Shown: positions 23,058 through 34,263 of the stretch, one piece after another
Layout: each line of letters opens with the position of its first letter
Numbering within the stretch: position 1 is the first letter of the stretch
NCBI GenBank assembly: GCA_023313575.1
Contig: JAJTTP010000014.1
Span: forward strand, 558,001-622,000
Origin: Eutypella sp. D-1
Taxonomy: Eukaryota; Ascomycota; Sordariomycetes; Xylariales; Diatrypaceae
Length of the DNA: 64,000 nt
Direction of reading: 5' to 3'
Notes under the pieces: model-generated
Database searches by the model: none
What the model was told of the DNA's origin: nothing
Seen by the model: the letters and a program-made list of their open reading frames with translations, nothing else
Program-made: the position numbers and the translations under genes

Positions 23058-25401
23058 TTAGCTCGTGCCGTACGCCTCCTTGATCTCCTTCTGAAACTTG
23101 CTGACGAGGCCCTTCCGGTTGAGCTTCTGGGCGGCGGTTACGAGTCCCTGAAACGTGCGAAGTTAGTTATTTCCATTCGATAAGGGGAGGGGGGCCAATT
23201 TCGCGCGGAGAATCAAGGCCAACAACAAGACGAAGAGAGACGGAGGGGAAAAAAAAGAAAGCATAAAAAACTCACATTCTGTGGCGTCCACTCCTCATCA
23301 GCCATGACGACGCCATCGATGATCTCGATGCCGGAGAGGCCTCCGGCGCGCCCGACGGCCTGGAGCTCGCGGTGGACGACGCCCTGGAGCTTGCGGTCGT
23401 GGACGAGCTGTTCGACGGTGGCGGCGGGGGCGTCGGCGGAAGAGAGGAGGCCGGAGGACTCGGCGAGGGCCTTGAGGGCGGGCTCGAGGGGCACGATGAT
23501 GGCGACGGGCTTGGCCTGGGACTGGTCGGCGTAGACGCAGATATTGCCGACGAACGGCGCGGACCGGTAGATCGACTCCAGCTTCTCCAGCGCGATGTAC
23601 TCGCCGTTGAGGGTCTTGACCAGGTTCTTCTTGCGGTCGATCAGGTTCAGGTGCCCGTTCGGCAGCCACTCGCCGATGTCGCCCGTCTTGAACCAGCCGT
23701 CGGGCCCCATCGCCTCCGCCGTCTCCTTCTCGTTGTCGTAGTACCCCTCCGTCACCGAGGCGCCGCGGATCCAGACCTCGCCCTGCGGGTTCGGCTTGTT
23801 CGTCACGAAATAGCCGGCATCGGGGAAATCGACGAGCTTGATCTCGATCGAGCCCGGCGGCGGGCCCATAGCCTCCGCCGACCATTCGAGGGGCGACATG
23901 AGCGCGCCCATGGCCGTGGTCTCCGTCAAGCCGTAGCCGATAATCATGGGCGCGATCGCCATCGAGATGAACTGCTGCGTCTCCTTGGAGATGGGACCGC
24001 CGCCGTTCATGCACAGCTTGAGGCGGCCGCCGGTGGCCTCCTTGATCTTCTTGAAGACGACGGAGTCGAGCAGGCCTGAGCCGGGCAGGCCCGTGTGCAG
24101 CAGACGGCTCTTCAGGCCTAGGGCGCCCCAGAACATGTTCTGGACCACGGGGCTGCCGGCGTTCACCTTGGCCGTGATTCCCTTCTTGACGGACTCGAAG
24201 ACGGCGGGGACGCCAACCAACACCGACGGCTTGAACTCCCGGATATCGCCGGCGCAGTTGCGGACCGAAGCATCGGACAGGGTCTTGGGGTTGCCGTAGC
24301 CTAGAGTGGCGCCCCAGTACAAGGCGGCGTTCTCGAAGACAAGCTCGAGGATGTGGGCGAGGGGTAGGTAGGTGAGGAGACCGTCGCCGGGTCCGATGAA
24401 GGGCTGGATGATGACGCTAACGCCGGTTACTAAAACACACAAGCGATCATTAGTTTTCAACCCGCTTTCTAGGGGATTTTAGGATGCTAGGATGCTGGGA
24501 TGCTTCAGATTGACTTACCGGCGGCGACCAAGTTCTTGTGCTTCAGGGGCACGCCCTTCGGAGTGCCGGTGGATCCTGAGGTATACATGATGCAGCACAG
24601 ATCCTCGGGGGTCGGGGGGACGGGGTCAGAAGGGTTGTCGCGGCCGAGCTTCTCGAGCTCCTTGAAGCTCAGAACGGTAATATGGGGGAAAGAGCTCTTG
24701 AGGTTGTTGATATGCTCCTGCTTGACCTGATTCTGGCTGTTCCAGATGACGTAGCGGATCTCCGTCGCGTCTTTCAGGACATGTCCGAGAGTAGGCAACA
24801 GATGGGGATCGAGGAAGATGGCCTTGGCAGATGTAGCAACCATTGAGTAGCGCAGCCCCTCCTCGCCGAGGGTATCGTAGGCAGTCACAGTGGGCATGGA
24901 CTGAGAGCTGGCGCCGTGAAAGGTGGCAAACCAGTTGAGACTGGTGGCAGCGTAGATATGAACACGGTCATTCTTGACCATGCCCAGCTTCCTCAGACCG
25001 GAGCCGAGGTTGTTGACGAGCTTCTCGAACTCATTGTAGGTGATGTATTCGTAGGAGCTGAGCTCGAAGAAGGTCCAGTTCTTGTCGATTTCCTTCTCGA
25101 CGCCGTCGATCATCTTCTTGACTTTCTTGGTTTCCTGGATAGTGCGCACTAGACGTCGCGAACCCATGGCCTTCGCATTGCCGTATTTGTTGACGGTGAC
25201 GCGCATCAACTCGTAGGCGGTGGTAATATCGGGTGAGGGTGTCGTGATGAGGCCATCCTTGGCCAATGGGTGTCTCCGGGGAATAGTCTCACCCTCGACG
25301 GGCTCTACACCGGGGACCTCGACGGTAAAGGGGGGTCTAGAGGAGGTTCTGGGCTGGAGGCCCATGTGCCTCAGCTTGGATTCCCGCCATTCGGTCGTCA
25401 T
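23058..25401 (-). CDS. faa1: Long-chain fatty acyl-CoA synthetase (Faa1/Faa4 type)
   Basis: The enzyme activates long-chain fatty acids to acyl-CoA through an acyl-adenylate, using ATP. Three minus-strand exons (25401-24519, 24429-23276, 23147-23058) give 708 residues, the normal length for fungal Faa1/Faa4. The AMP-binding signature YTSGSTGTPKG is at 273-283, followed by KHKNLVAAV across the first intron. Exon 2 has YLPLAHILEL, GYGLTET and the fatty-acid synthetase signature region DGWFKTGDIGEW..LIDRKKN with KTLNGEYIALEKLE, which includes the family lysine. The C-terminus ends EAYGTS, so there is no SKL-type peroxisomal signal. This fits a cytosolic, ER or lipid-droplet enzyme. Introns are 89 and 128 nt. 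Which yeast paralogue it matches best cannot be decided here. Confidence 0.95.
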
Positions 25402-28206
25402 GATGGATCGTCGATGGGAAAGGGAGAGGTGGGGGATAGAGGATGTTAAGACTCGGTTGGCTTTTTGTTATCAAAGGGAGTGGAAGAAATGAAGGAATGA
25501 AAGAGAGTAGAAAGAGTAGAGAGAGTAAGATGAGGAGGGACAGTAAGGTGGGAGGCGGGCTGGTTGCGTAAGGAAATTATGTATGTATTAATGCACCAGC
25601 AGTAATGACATATGAGGTCGGGAAGTATAAGATGACAAGGTACTAGCAATGATGACTAGGATGACCTCAAGATAAATAAATAGGTGTGCACGGGTATACC
25701 TAAGTAGATAGAGTAAGAGGATCCGATTCGATGAGGCGGGGGAGAAAGTGATGAGTGATGGAAGATAAGGTCTAGCTAGGTAGCTATTCTGCTATTCTAC
25801 TATTCTAGGGTTGTTGGCGTTTGGCGTGTGCTTGTGACTTTGTCTTTCTGTAGGTACTTACCTAAGTAGGTATGTGAGTGTCTCTTACTCTCTTTTGCTC
25901 TCTCACTTCCCTTGCCCTGCCCGGCCGGTATGCAGCGTAGCGTAGCGTTGCTTGGGTGGTAACTGTGTAAAGAATGGGAAAAGAAAGTCTGAGTCTTGGT
26001 GTTTTTTTTCGTTTTGTTTTTTTTCTCTCTTGAGGTTCCTGGTAAGTAGGTATCCACGGGATACACACTATGTAAAGTAAGTATGTTGTTCTTATCCATT
26101 TTCGCTTCACCTGAACCGGGGATATATACCTGCTGTAACTACTAGTTACGTAGCTTCTACTACCTACCTACCTCTAAACAAGTACAACCTGCAAAAGGAC
26201 CTACTAAGTAGCGTAATGAAGCTAACCTCGAAGCGCTATGGGCAGAATGGGGAATCGCTAGACTAATGTAGCGATGAGGCCTCACCCCGTACCGACTACT
26301 GTCGCAACAGCACCAATTCGATCATAAAATACCGGCGGCTACGGTTCCATTTCGGTGATCTTCCCAGGTACCCCGTGCCGTGCATATCTTGTACCGAGAC
26401 ATCACCACTACAACTGGCGACACTAAAATCCAACCGTACATGCCTTAGTGCGCCTAGGGCCTGGGGAGCCTCCAAACTCGGGCTAAGTTTACAAGGGGGG
26501 CCGGGGTTCAGGGGGTCACGCAGATCGAACAACTCCACTCACAGTGGCAGCGGTAGTAATCCTGGACGGGACAGCCAGACTGGTTGACTACTACTCTACT
26601 GGCCAGATACTTTAGGTAGGCTACAGCCTATCAATCTATCCCCCCCTCCTCCAATCGGTTCCCCAGCGAATCCAATCCTCCCCAACATTCTGCCATTCCA
26701 ATGCACGAAAGGCTTAAGTACCTACATACGCGTATGTATCATCTACTTGGCACAAGGCACATCAGCCAGCGAATACACCCCGTGGATTCGTGGGACTTCT
26801 TATACAACTACCTAAGTAACTATATACTACCCAATCTACGTACCCTATAGATTTCATATGCTCATAATGTATATTACTCATAATATAGGACGTAAACATA
26901 TACCTGGGTATATAACTTGGGTATAATGCATGCTACGTAAAAACGACATACCGAAAGACCAATGAGATTTCGCCCAGTCTCCCAAGACCATCTATTGTAT
27001 CTCGGTTGCCCTCTCGATCTCCCTGCTCTGGGCCTGCGCCTGCCTGGTGTTCTCGGGCCTAGACTTTTAGAGGCTTAACCCGCAGACTCGGCATTCACCC
27101 CAAGCCCTAAACCCCAAAACCCCGGGCTTACCAGCGAGGCGTGTTGTAATTAAGCGTGCTATCGATGTTGGCATCGAGCTTGGCGACCGCCGTCCAAGAA
27201 CCAGTAGCATTGCGGGGGAGCGAATATAGTCGAGGTGTGTGGCTAAGTATGTACGTTGTAGACACCATACTACACTTCTTGCGTTTATATGTTGGTTTGT
27301 CATATACACTAGATATGTCATCCTCATCTCGCTTCTCTCCGCACCCAAACTGTATATATCCATGAATACGTCAGTCGGCTTCGTGCCGGGAATATTCCCC
27401 GGCTCCGACCAAGCCTGCGGAGATACCCGGACTCCCGGGTCTCCCGGGCCAATTTTTGTATGATGTGGCAACGCCTACATACGTACATACGTAGATCGAT
27501 AGTTGGATCTCTAAAAACAACGACTTAAATAAAGTATCTGGGTAACTATCTATTTACCTACTTATCTAAATCTTATAAATTCGAGCAGAAGCACGCGTCC
27601 CGAGCTGACAAATGAGCCCCCCAATTCCATTCCGTTGTTACGACGACAGGACTAGAAAAAAGGGGAGGGAGTTGGGAGGGTGTGTTAATATTTAGGCCCT
27701 GTCCCTAGAGGTCTGCTTGCTTCTACTAGTTATACATTCCAAAGTGCCTACATGCATATCTGCCATATTAACTAATATCGTGGCAGTTGCTTCGTACTTC
27801 GTACTATATCGCGTTTTAAGTGGGAGAATATACCAATATCTTATGGGTCTTTTTTACTACTATCTATCTGTATGGTACTATGTACAATACCAGGGGAGCT
27901 ACTAACTAGCTCCCGGCTAATCGCTGGTTCCATTTAATCATCAACATTCGAAATATTATACCAATATGTAGGTGTGTACGCTATGCAGCGACCGCGACTT
28001 GGTTAGGAAACCCCCTTTTTTGGCGGCAGTGTAACGAAAGCCTACCTGCCCCTGATTACCTAGCCAACTTTCATTCACCCACCCGTATTTATTCTCTCTC
28101 CCTCATTTGTGGGCCTTGTGCGGGCAAATTAGGTTCCTCAATAAAAGGGCTTTCCCAACTCAACCTACGTACCTAGCCTGTAGAGTAGAGTAGTGCACAC
28201 CTCGCC
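25402..28206. other. Divergent intergenic region between acyl-CoA synthetase and EFM6
   Basis: No coding exon was recognised in 2.8 kb. It holds both promoters. Copies of TACCTAAGTA occur at 25697-25706, 25859-25868 and 26809-26818, and TACTTCGTA at 27795-27803. No transposon or RNA gene was seen. Confidence 0.6.
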
Positions 28207-29612
28207 ATGGCCCTGCAGGATCTACTCGGCCGAATCGGACCGGAGATAGAGGATGCGGAAGAAGGTCAGCAGGAAACCTCATGGCACCCTTGCCCTGCCC
28301 CCCTCCCAAACCCCCCCCCCCTTTCCTTGCGAGGTTTCTTCTGCTGACCGTGGCGGCGGCGGCGAGCGAGTGGGAACTCCGCAGAGACGTTCCTGCTCTT
28401 CTCCCGCGACATACCGTCCCAGGACCTCGGCTTCGTCGACGCCCGCGCCGCCGCGCTGGGCCTCGCCGTAGCCGGCAGGGAGTACACCATTCACCAGTCG
28501 CCCACCCTCCTGTCAGTTTTTCCCCACACGCCCGTCTCCCCCAACTCCCGCGCTTTTATTTATGCGGCCTCTGTTACTGTCTATATCCCCCCCTCCCCCC
28601 AAGTCTACTGCAAAGATCTGCAACTTGTGCGGTCTTCAGCACGTGGACTTTTTCCACCCCTCGGCTAGGCTTCCGAGAGGGGGGGGGTTCCCGCTACCTG
28701 GCTGCGGGTGACGTGGAATGTAATCGCTGACCTGGTCTATAAAGCACCTCGAATCGGGAAGGGGGCACAACAGGAGCTGGTATGTATTTCGCCCATTCAT
28801 CTATCCCCCCCCTCCCCCAATTCTTCTTGAATTCCCGGCACCTCAACCAGCGAACCTAACCAGAAGGGATTTTCTTTTTTTTTTTCCCTTAAACAGTGGT
28901 CTGGAAGATCACGCCGCTCGTAGCAGAGTACCTCGCGAGCGCGGACGGTATTCTACGAGCGTCGGGGGTCCTGGGCCCATCGGCGCGCGTGCTCGAGCTC
29001 GGGTGCGGCGTCTCGGCGCTCGTGGGCCTCGTCCTCGCCCCCGCCGTCGCTAGCTACGTGCTCACCGACCAGCCGTACGTCGCGCGCCTCGTGGAGCGCA
29101 ACATCAGCGAGAACCTCGCCGTCTCCGCCCCCGCCCCGCGGCGCAAGGGAAAGACGTCGTCGTCGTCGTCGAGGACGACGACGCCTGCTCCGAATCTGAG
29201 ATTCGCTCCGCTGGATTGGGAGCTGGACGAGGTCACGCCGGGGCTTCTCGGCGGCGACGAGGGACCCGGGGACAGAAATAGTAATAGTGGCAGCGATGCC
29301 GGCGGCTTCGACGTCGTAATAGCGTGCGACTGCATCTACAACGAGGCGCTGATCAAACCTCTGGTGCAGACCTGCGCCGACGTGTGCGCGTTGAGAAAGA
29401 AGATCGGCGGTGAGAAGGCCGCCGCCGAGAATAACCCGACCGTCTGCGTCGTCGCCCAGCAGCTCCGCGATCCGGACGTCCTGGAGACCTGGCTGCGAGA
29501 ATTCCTCCGCCGCTTCCGCGCCTGGCGCGTCCCTCATGATGCGCTCTCGGGGGCCCTGCGGTCGAACCCCGGTTTCGTTATTCATATTGGTGTGCTGAGG
29601 GGTGCGATCTAA
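28207..29612 (+). CDS. efm6: Protein-lysine N-methyltransferase Efm6 (eEF1A)
   Basis: The gene belongs to the METTL21-like family of seven-beta-strand methyltransferases; yeast Efm6 methylates a lysine of eEF1A. Four exons (28207-28264, 28385-28511, 28745-28779, 28897-29612) give 311 residues. The order of motifs matches the family: ETFLLFSRD near the start, TIHQSPTLL, NREGGTTGAVVWKITPL joined across two introns, the SAM-binding VLELGCGVSALVGL (ELGCG at 107-111), the acidic LDWELDE and the post-II motif DVVIACDCIYNEAL. A Ser/Thr/Arg-rich insertion (RRKGKTSSSSSRTTTPAP), coded partly by a TCG microsatellite, separates the strands after motif I. A second low-complexity loop, DRNSNSGSDAGG, follows. 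The third exon is only 35 nt and its acceptor is AAG, so that border is less certain. The exact target lysine is inferred from yeast. Confidence 0.85.
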
Positions 29613-30617
29613 ATTGCCAGCAAGGCTCCTCCGCTCCCCGGGCGAAATAAAGGCGTGATTCGGTTTCCGCAGTGGGTAGGATGAACCCCGAAATGGGCTG
29701 GGTAAGTCCTGGCTGACTACGACATATATATGCGAGACGTTGACTTAACGCGGGACCACCCGAGTAGGCTTGGTGATAATCTAGCAGGCCGTCGATGGGA
29801 TCACGTCCTCGAAGTCGTGTCACTAGAATCCGAAGATAGCCTGAAGCCAGCCCCTTTTCTACTACATGTCTTTCGAAGGTGGTGAGAGACAAGGGGGTGT
29901 GGACGCAGTAGAGGAGTGTGCAAATTACCGCGACCCCTACTATCATCGATCTGACAACAATGAGATATGTCCACAATCCACAGGTAACCATAGCCGCTGG
30001 TGGGAGACGGCCTAGGTTGTGTACATCCAGCTGTCCCTACACTTGTATATATCTGCATATGATATTCAAAGCAAGGCGTTACGAATGTTATGCCACGTCT
30101 ATCTAGCAACGACTTCGTAGCAATGATCCTTCTATCCGTTAACCACCCCCCCCCCCAACCTTTGGGACTGTCAACCGTACAGAACCTCATTCAAGTAGAG
30201 GCGTGACAGCTCGCCTCCAGAGGATCGCATGCGTATTTAGGTCCCCTCTCCCCGTGGTGTACGCTTTTCGATCACATCACCATCACCAGTTCTACGTGTC
30301 CGCCTCCACTACTCTCAATAAGAAACTAAAGAGTCCTTGCAATGGCCTTTAATAGAAGAAGTCTTAAAGGCAATAAATAGGCTATTTATTTATACAGCCA
30401 GATATTATCCTTATCCCATCAACATGCTCGGTCTTCCTATATATACCTAAGTAATTTCCTTATTCTGAAACGGTCGACCGGCTTTGCGTGGCGTCGCCGT
30501 AAAGGATAATGACAATGTAGAGAATATGCAGTCGTATCTGTTCTATCAATACCTAACAACACAACACATAAAATACTAGCTAGATGTAGATAAAGTCACT
30601 ATACTCGAACCTATCGT
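29613..30617. other. Convergent intergenic region between EFM6 and PMS1
   Basis: About 1 kb lies between two gene ends. No coding exon was recognised. A C run is near 30147 and a TACCTAAGTA copy at 30444-30453. Confidence 0.6.
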
Positions 30618-33600
30618 CTAAGACCCATCATCCCCCCTTAAATACGCAGCCCAGTTCGTAGGGGTAGTGCGCACCCTGCCCCTGCCGCCGCCATAATCCC
30701 CACCCCAGCCGGCGTCGTCCCACGCGCCGAGGCCACAGAGGTGACGCATGGTGGGGCGGCCATGGGGGCAATTCCAGGGCTTGTCGAGCTCGCCCATGTG
30801 GCGGACGAGGCGCTCCATCTGGGGCGCGGATAGCGCCTTGCCGATCATGACGCTGCTGCGGCAGGCGCGCATCGCGAACATCTTGCGCACCTTGGAGGGG
30901 CGGGGTATGTACGCGTTGTTTGGGGCGGCGGGTGTCGAGGACGTAGAGGACGTGGGCAGCGATGACGACTGGTGCTCCGTGAGCAGCGAGATCAGCTCCT
31001 CGAGGTCCGCGAGCGAGAACGTCGTCTCCCGACTTAGCGGCAAGCTGGTCAGCCGACAGCGGGTCCCCACGGGTACAGGTTCGTCGTCGTCGCCGTCCGC
31101 TACTTCGACTACGAACCCGTTGGCCTCGAGCGCGGGTAAATTCTCCCGCACCACCTCCTCCTCGAGCGCCGTCAGCTCCAGCGTCTTGGGCTGCACTAGC
31201 CGCTGCGACTGCACCACCGTGCCCGCCTGCAGCCGCTCGAAGTTGTACTTCTCGTCCGTCGCGTGCTGGTCGATGATGAACAGCTCATCATCGTCTGCTG
31301 CTGCTGCAGCTGCTGCACCGCTGCTGTCCCCGTGCTTTCTAGACGTCGGGCGGACCGCTATGATGAAGCCGAGGTTGAACTGCCCCACGATCTTCATCCT
31401 TCCGAAGTCCGATTTCGAGATCTTCAAGGACAGTTTCTCCTCGGCGTCGGCGGCGTCGAGGCGGTTGGCCGACGGCGCCGACTTGGACTGCTGCTGCGGG
31501 CCTCCCAGACAGGCCTCGCGGTCGGAAAGCGCGCTCCTGATCAGGTCCTCGTCTATGCGCAGCGTCTGCTGTAGCGGGAACGTCGCGTCCTTCTTCTTCG
31601 AGCCGCCTTTGATGAAACTCTGCGTGCGCCTCTGGGTCTCTTCCGAGACTTCCCTCCCTTGTTCCTCCTCCGTCTCTGCCTCGGCGGGGGCTTCCGATTC
31701 GTCCTCTTTCTCTTGGTTTTCCTTCGTGTCTTCATCTATATATTCCCCATCCTCGCTTTTCTCGTCTAGAGGAGGATCTTTATCGTTCTCGATGTCCGTG
31801 TCTGCAGCATCATCGTGAGTCTCAGGCTCGCTATTTCCTCTTCGATCCTCTTCAGGTTCTGGTGATTTGATCTCATCTCGAGTTCCCTCGTCTTCTTCAA
31901 CATCACTAACGAAGAGGCGCTCGCTCAACTCCTCATCGTCATCGCCATCGTCATCCCCATCTTCCTCTTCTTCCACAGGCTTTACTAATTCTGTCCCAAA
32001 CTCGATCCCTTCTGTCTCGCGCAACTTTGATTGACTCTGCGCCGCGAACATCTGGGTAAGACGACCTTGGAATGATGGCCTAGAGATAGACTCCTTCGGC
32101 TTTTGCCGCTGCGGTGACTTGCTAACGCTCGCATCTTCCGAGCGCAACCTCTTCAATGGCGAACCGATGACGCTAGTGACGGTATCATTTCCTATCGTGA
32201 TCGTCGCAACCTCCGGCGCGGTCCGCTTCAAATTTCGTGAGGGCATAACTTTGGTCGTCCAGGTATCCGCCGTTCGCGTGGGGGTTGAGACAGCGGGTAT
32301 GGGCGGTTCTGGATGATGTAGCTTAGTGTGCATATCACCTTCAGTCGATCTCGGTGTCTGAGAATTTCTGATTTCTTCCAGGCGCGCACGGAAATCTGTG
32401 ACATGCACTGGTACCTCCGTTTCTTCTGACGACGTCGCAGACTCTGCTTGTTCCCTGCCCCGCTTCCCATCGATGTCATCCCGTTCACCTTCGCTTTGCC
32501 CGTGAAGTCCTTGCGATGTCCTGACCTCGTCATTCCCGTGCCCTTCCTCCGCCTTACTCTTCTCGCTAGTCTGTGGATCCGAACTCCGGGGATTCTGAGC
32601 TACTGGCTGGGATGGAGCAGACCCGCTTGGCGCGGGGGATTCCAGGGACTCGTCGTTGTCACCTCCGTCTTCGGCAGCGCTGAGCTCTTCTCTCGAAGGT
32701 GCCGGACTATCCCTGCCGCTGCCGGATGTTTCGGTGCCTTGCCTCTGAATAGAGAACCTTTTAAGTGGTGTCTGCTTCGGCATAGAAAGTTGGGAGACGG
32801 GTACTGCATAATCATGTGATTCGAATAGCGCTATAAGTGACTCCCTAAGATTATCGAGCATTCGAGATTGATCGTGCAGGAGTATAGTCCGCTTGTCCGG
32901 ACTAACGTTGACGTCGTATAAATGGGTGTCTAGTTGGATATCTGCGAATATGAAGGGTGACTGGGAGGCGTTGTAGCTTTTGTATACCTCGTTGAATACC
33001 TTGGCGAACTGGGGTAGACCGCAGGGCCGTCCATTGACGAAGAACATCTGCCTGTCAGGTGTCTGCCGCCCCTCCCCGTGAGCGGGGCGAGAGACATGGC
33101 CCATGATATGCACCTCCTTCGCAGACCCATCATCCTTCTGCCCAGTCAAGCGTTGGCTTGGGGCTGTGGTAGGCTCCATCTCCAATTTGAGTTCCAGAGG
33201 GATCAGGACGGCGAGGGTCTTGGCACCGAACACGTTGATGATATTTTCACGCGTGGTCGGGTTCCCTCTAGTCGAGAAGAGGACGATGCGTTTGCCTTTC
33301 GTTGGCTGCTGAGAGACGGAAATCTTCACACCGGTTTGTATGCAGGCATACTGGTTAAGTACGCCGATGACCCTGTTCCACTCGCGCTTAATATTCCGTT
33401 CGAGCTCACGGCGCCGGACGGGCAAGTTCCGGAAAAGCCCCTCGATGGAGACCGTGGTGCCCCTTTGCGTGGCCACCACGCTCGTGCTTCGAAGCTTCCC
33501 GGAAGTTTCAAATTCTAGTTTCGAGCCCTTGGGTGCATCCGCGGCAAGACACGTGGTGACGGTGAACTTGGAGAGGGCGCAGAGCGAAGAAAGGGCTTCT

Positions 33601-34027
33601 CCCCGGAAACCGAATGTCTGTAGAGTGCCGAGGTCGCTGTACGTAGACAGCTTGGAAGTGTAGTGTTTCAACGCCAATGTCTCATAGTTATCCTTGGAGA
33701 TGCCCGAACCATTATCCTGGACCTCGATAGAATCTAGGCCCTGGTTCTTAAAACGGACCTCTGTAAATACAAACTAGGTCAGTACCAAGTCAGGGAACAG
33801 AATGAATTAAAATGGAGGGATAAATAGGTCACCGACCAATGTTGGTGGCCCCCGCATCTAAACTGTTCTCGACGAGCTCTTTTACGACGGAACAGAGATC
33901 AACAATGACCTGTCCGGACTGTATCTGATGGACCTGTATAGGATGAAAACACTTAGCCCCACCATCTTGAACTGGGCCACCGGCAAGAACGTACCGTCCG
34001 GGCCTCAATGGCCTTAATCGTCGCCAT
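30618..34027 (-). CDS. pms1: PMS1, MutL-type mismatch-repair protein
   Basis: Pms1 pairs with Mlh1 to form MutL-alpha, the nicking endonuclease of post-replicative mismatch repair. Three minus-strand exons (34027-33995, 33933-33837, 33760-30618) give 1,090 residues. The N-terminal GHKL ATPase is complete: [11 protein letters not shown] (30-40), DNGSGI (59-64) and GFRGEAL (94-100). A long acidic, Ser/Glu-rich linker covers roughly residues 350-780. The C-terminal endonuclease domain has the metal-binding motif [12 protein letters not shown] (874-885), [12 protein letters not shown] and [11 protein letters not shown]. These indicate the nicking-competent Pms1 (human PMS2) type rather than Mlh1. 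The two short first exons restore [21 protein letters not shown] across introns of 61 and 76 nt. An MCB-like element lies 226 nt upstream. Identification is very secure. Confidence 0.96.
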
Positions 34028-34252
34028 CGAATCGAGATGCCCCTATTGCTGTTTCATGGGGCACGAATATGATGATGTTCAGATGAGTCGAGGCAATTCT
34101 CATATGATCCCCAGTATTACTGTGTCCCTATTCCTAAATTGCTATCGCCTAGCCTTCTTCCTTTCTGTAGTTCACATTGATGACAGCCGCAGCCTAGCAG
34201 CCTTACAAGAATGTCTCAGCCTTGGCGCGTCACGAGTTTAATGGGGGATGTT

Positions 34253-34263
34253 TTAGACGCGTT
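34253..34263. promoter_or_regulatory. Putative MCB (MBF-binding) element of PMS1
   Basis: TTAGACGCGTT lies 226 nt upstream of the PMS1 start codon and is identical over 11 nt to the element upstream of CDC45. The ACGCGT core is palindromic. In yeasts MBF drives many replication and repair genes at G1/S; the use here is inferred. Confidence 0.45.

Noticed and set aside
23372..24079. 235-codon + strand open frame inside the acyl-CoA synthetase
   Set aside because: It is opposite a well-supported exon and its product is Asp/Val/Leu/Arg-rich without motifs, as expected of antisense to GC-rich codons.
28953..29585. 210-codon minus-strand open frame in EFM6
   Set aside because: It is the antisense shadow of the methyltransferase exon; the + strand has the SAM motif and family order.
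30748..31818. 356-codon + strand open frame in PMS1
   Set aside because: It is antisense to the Pms1 C-terminal domain and linker; the Ser-rich product mirrors acidic codons of the real gene.
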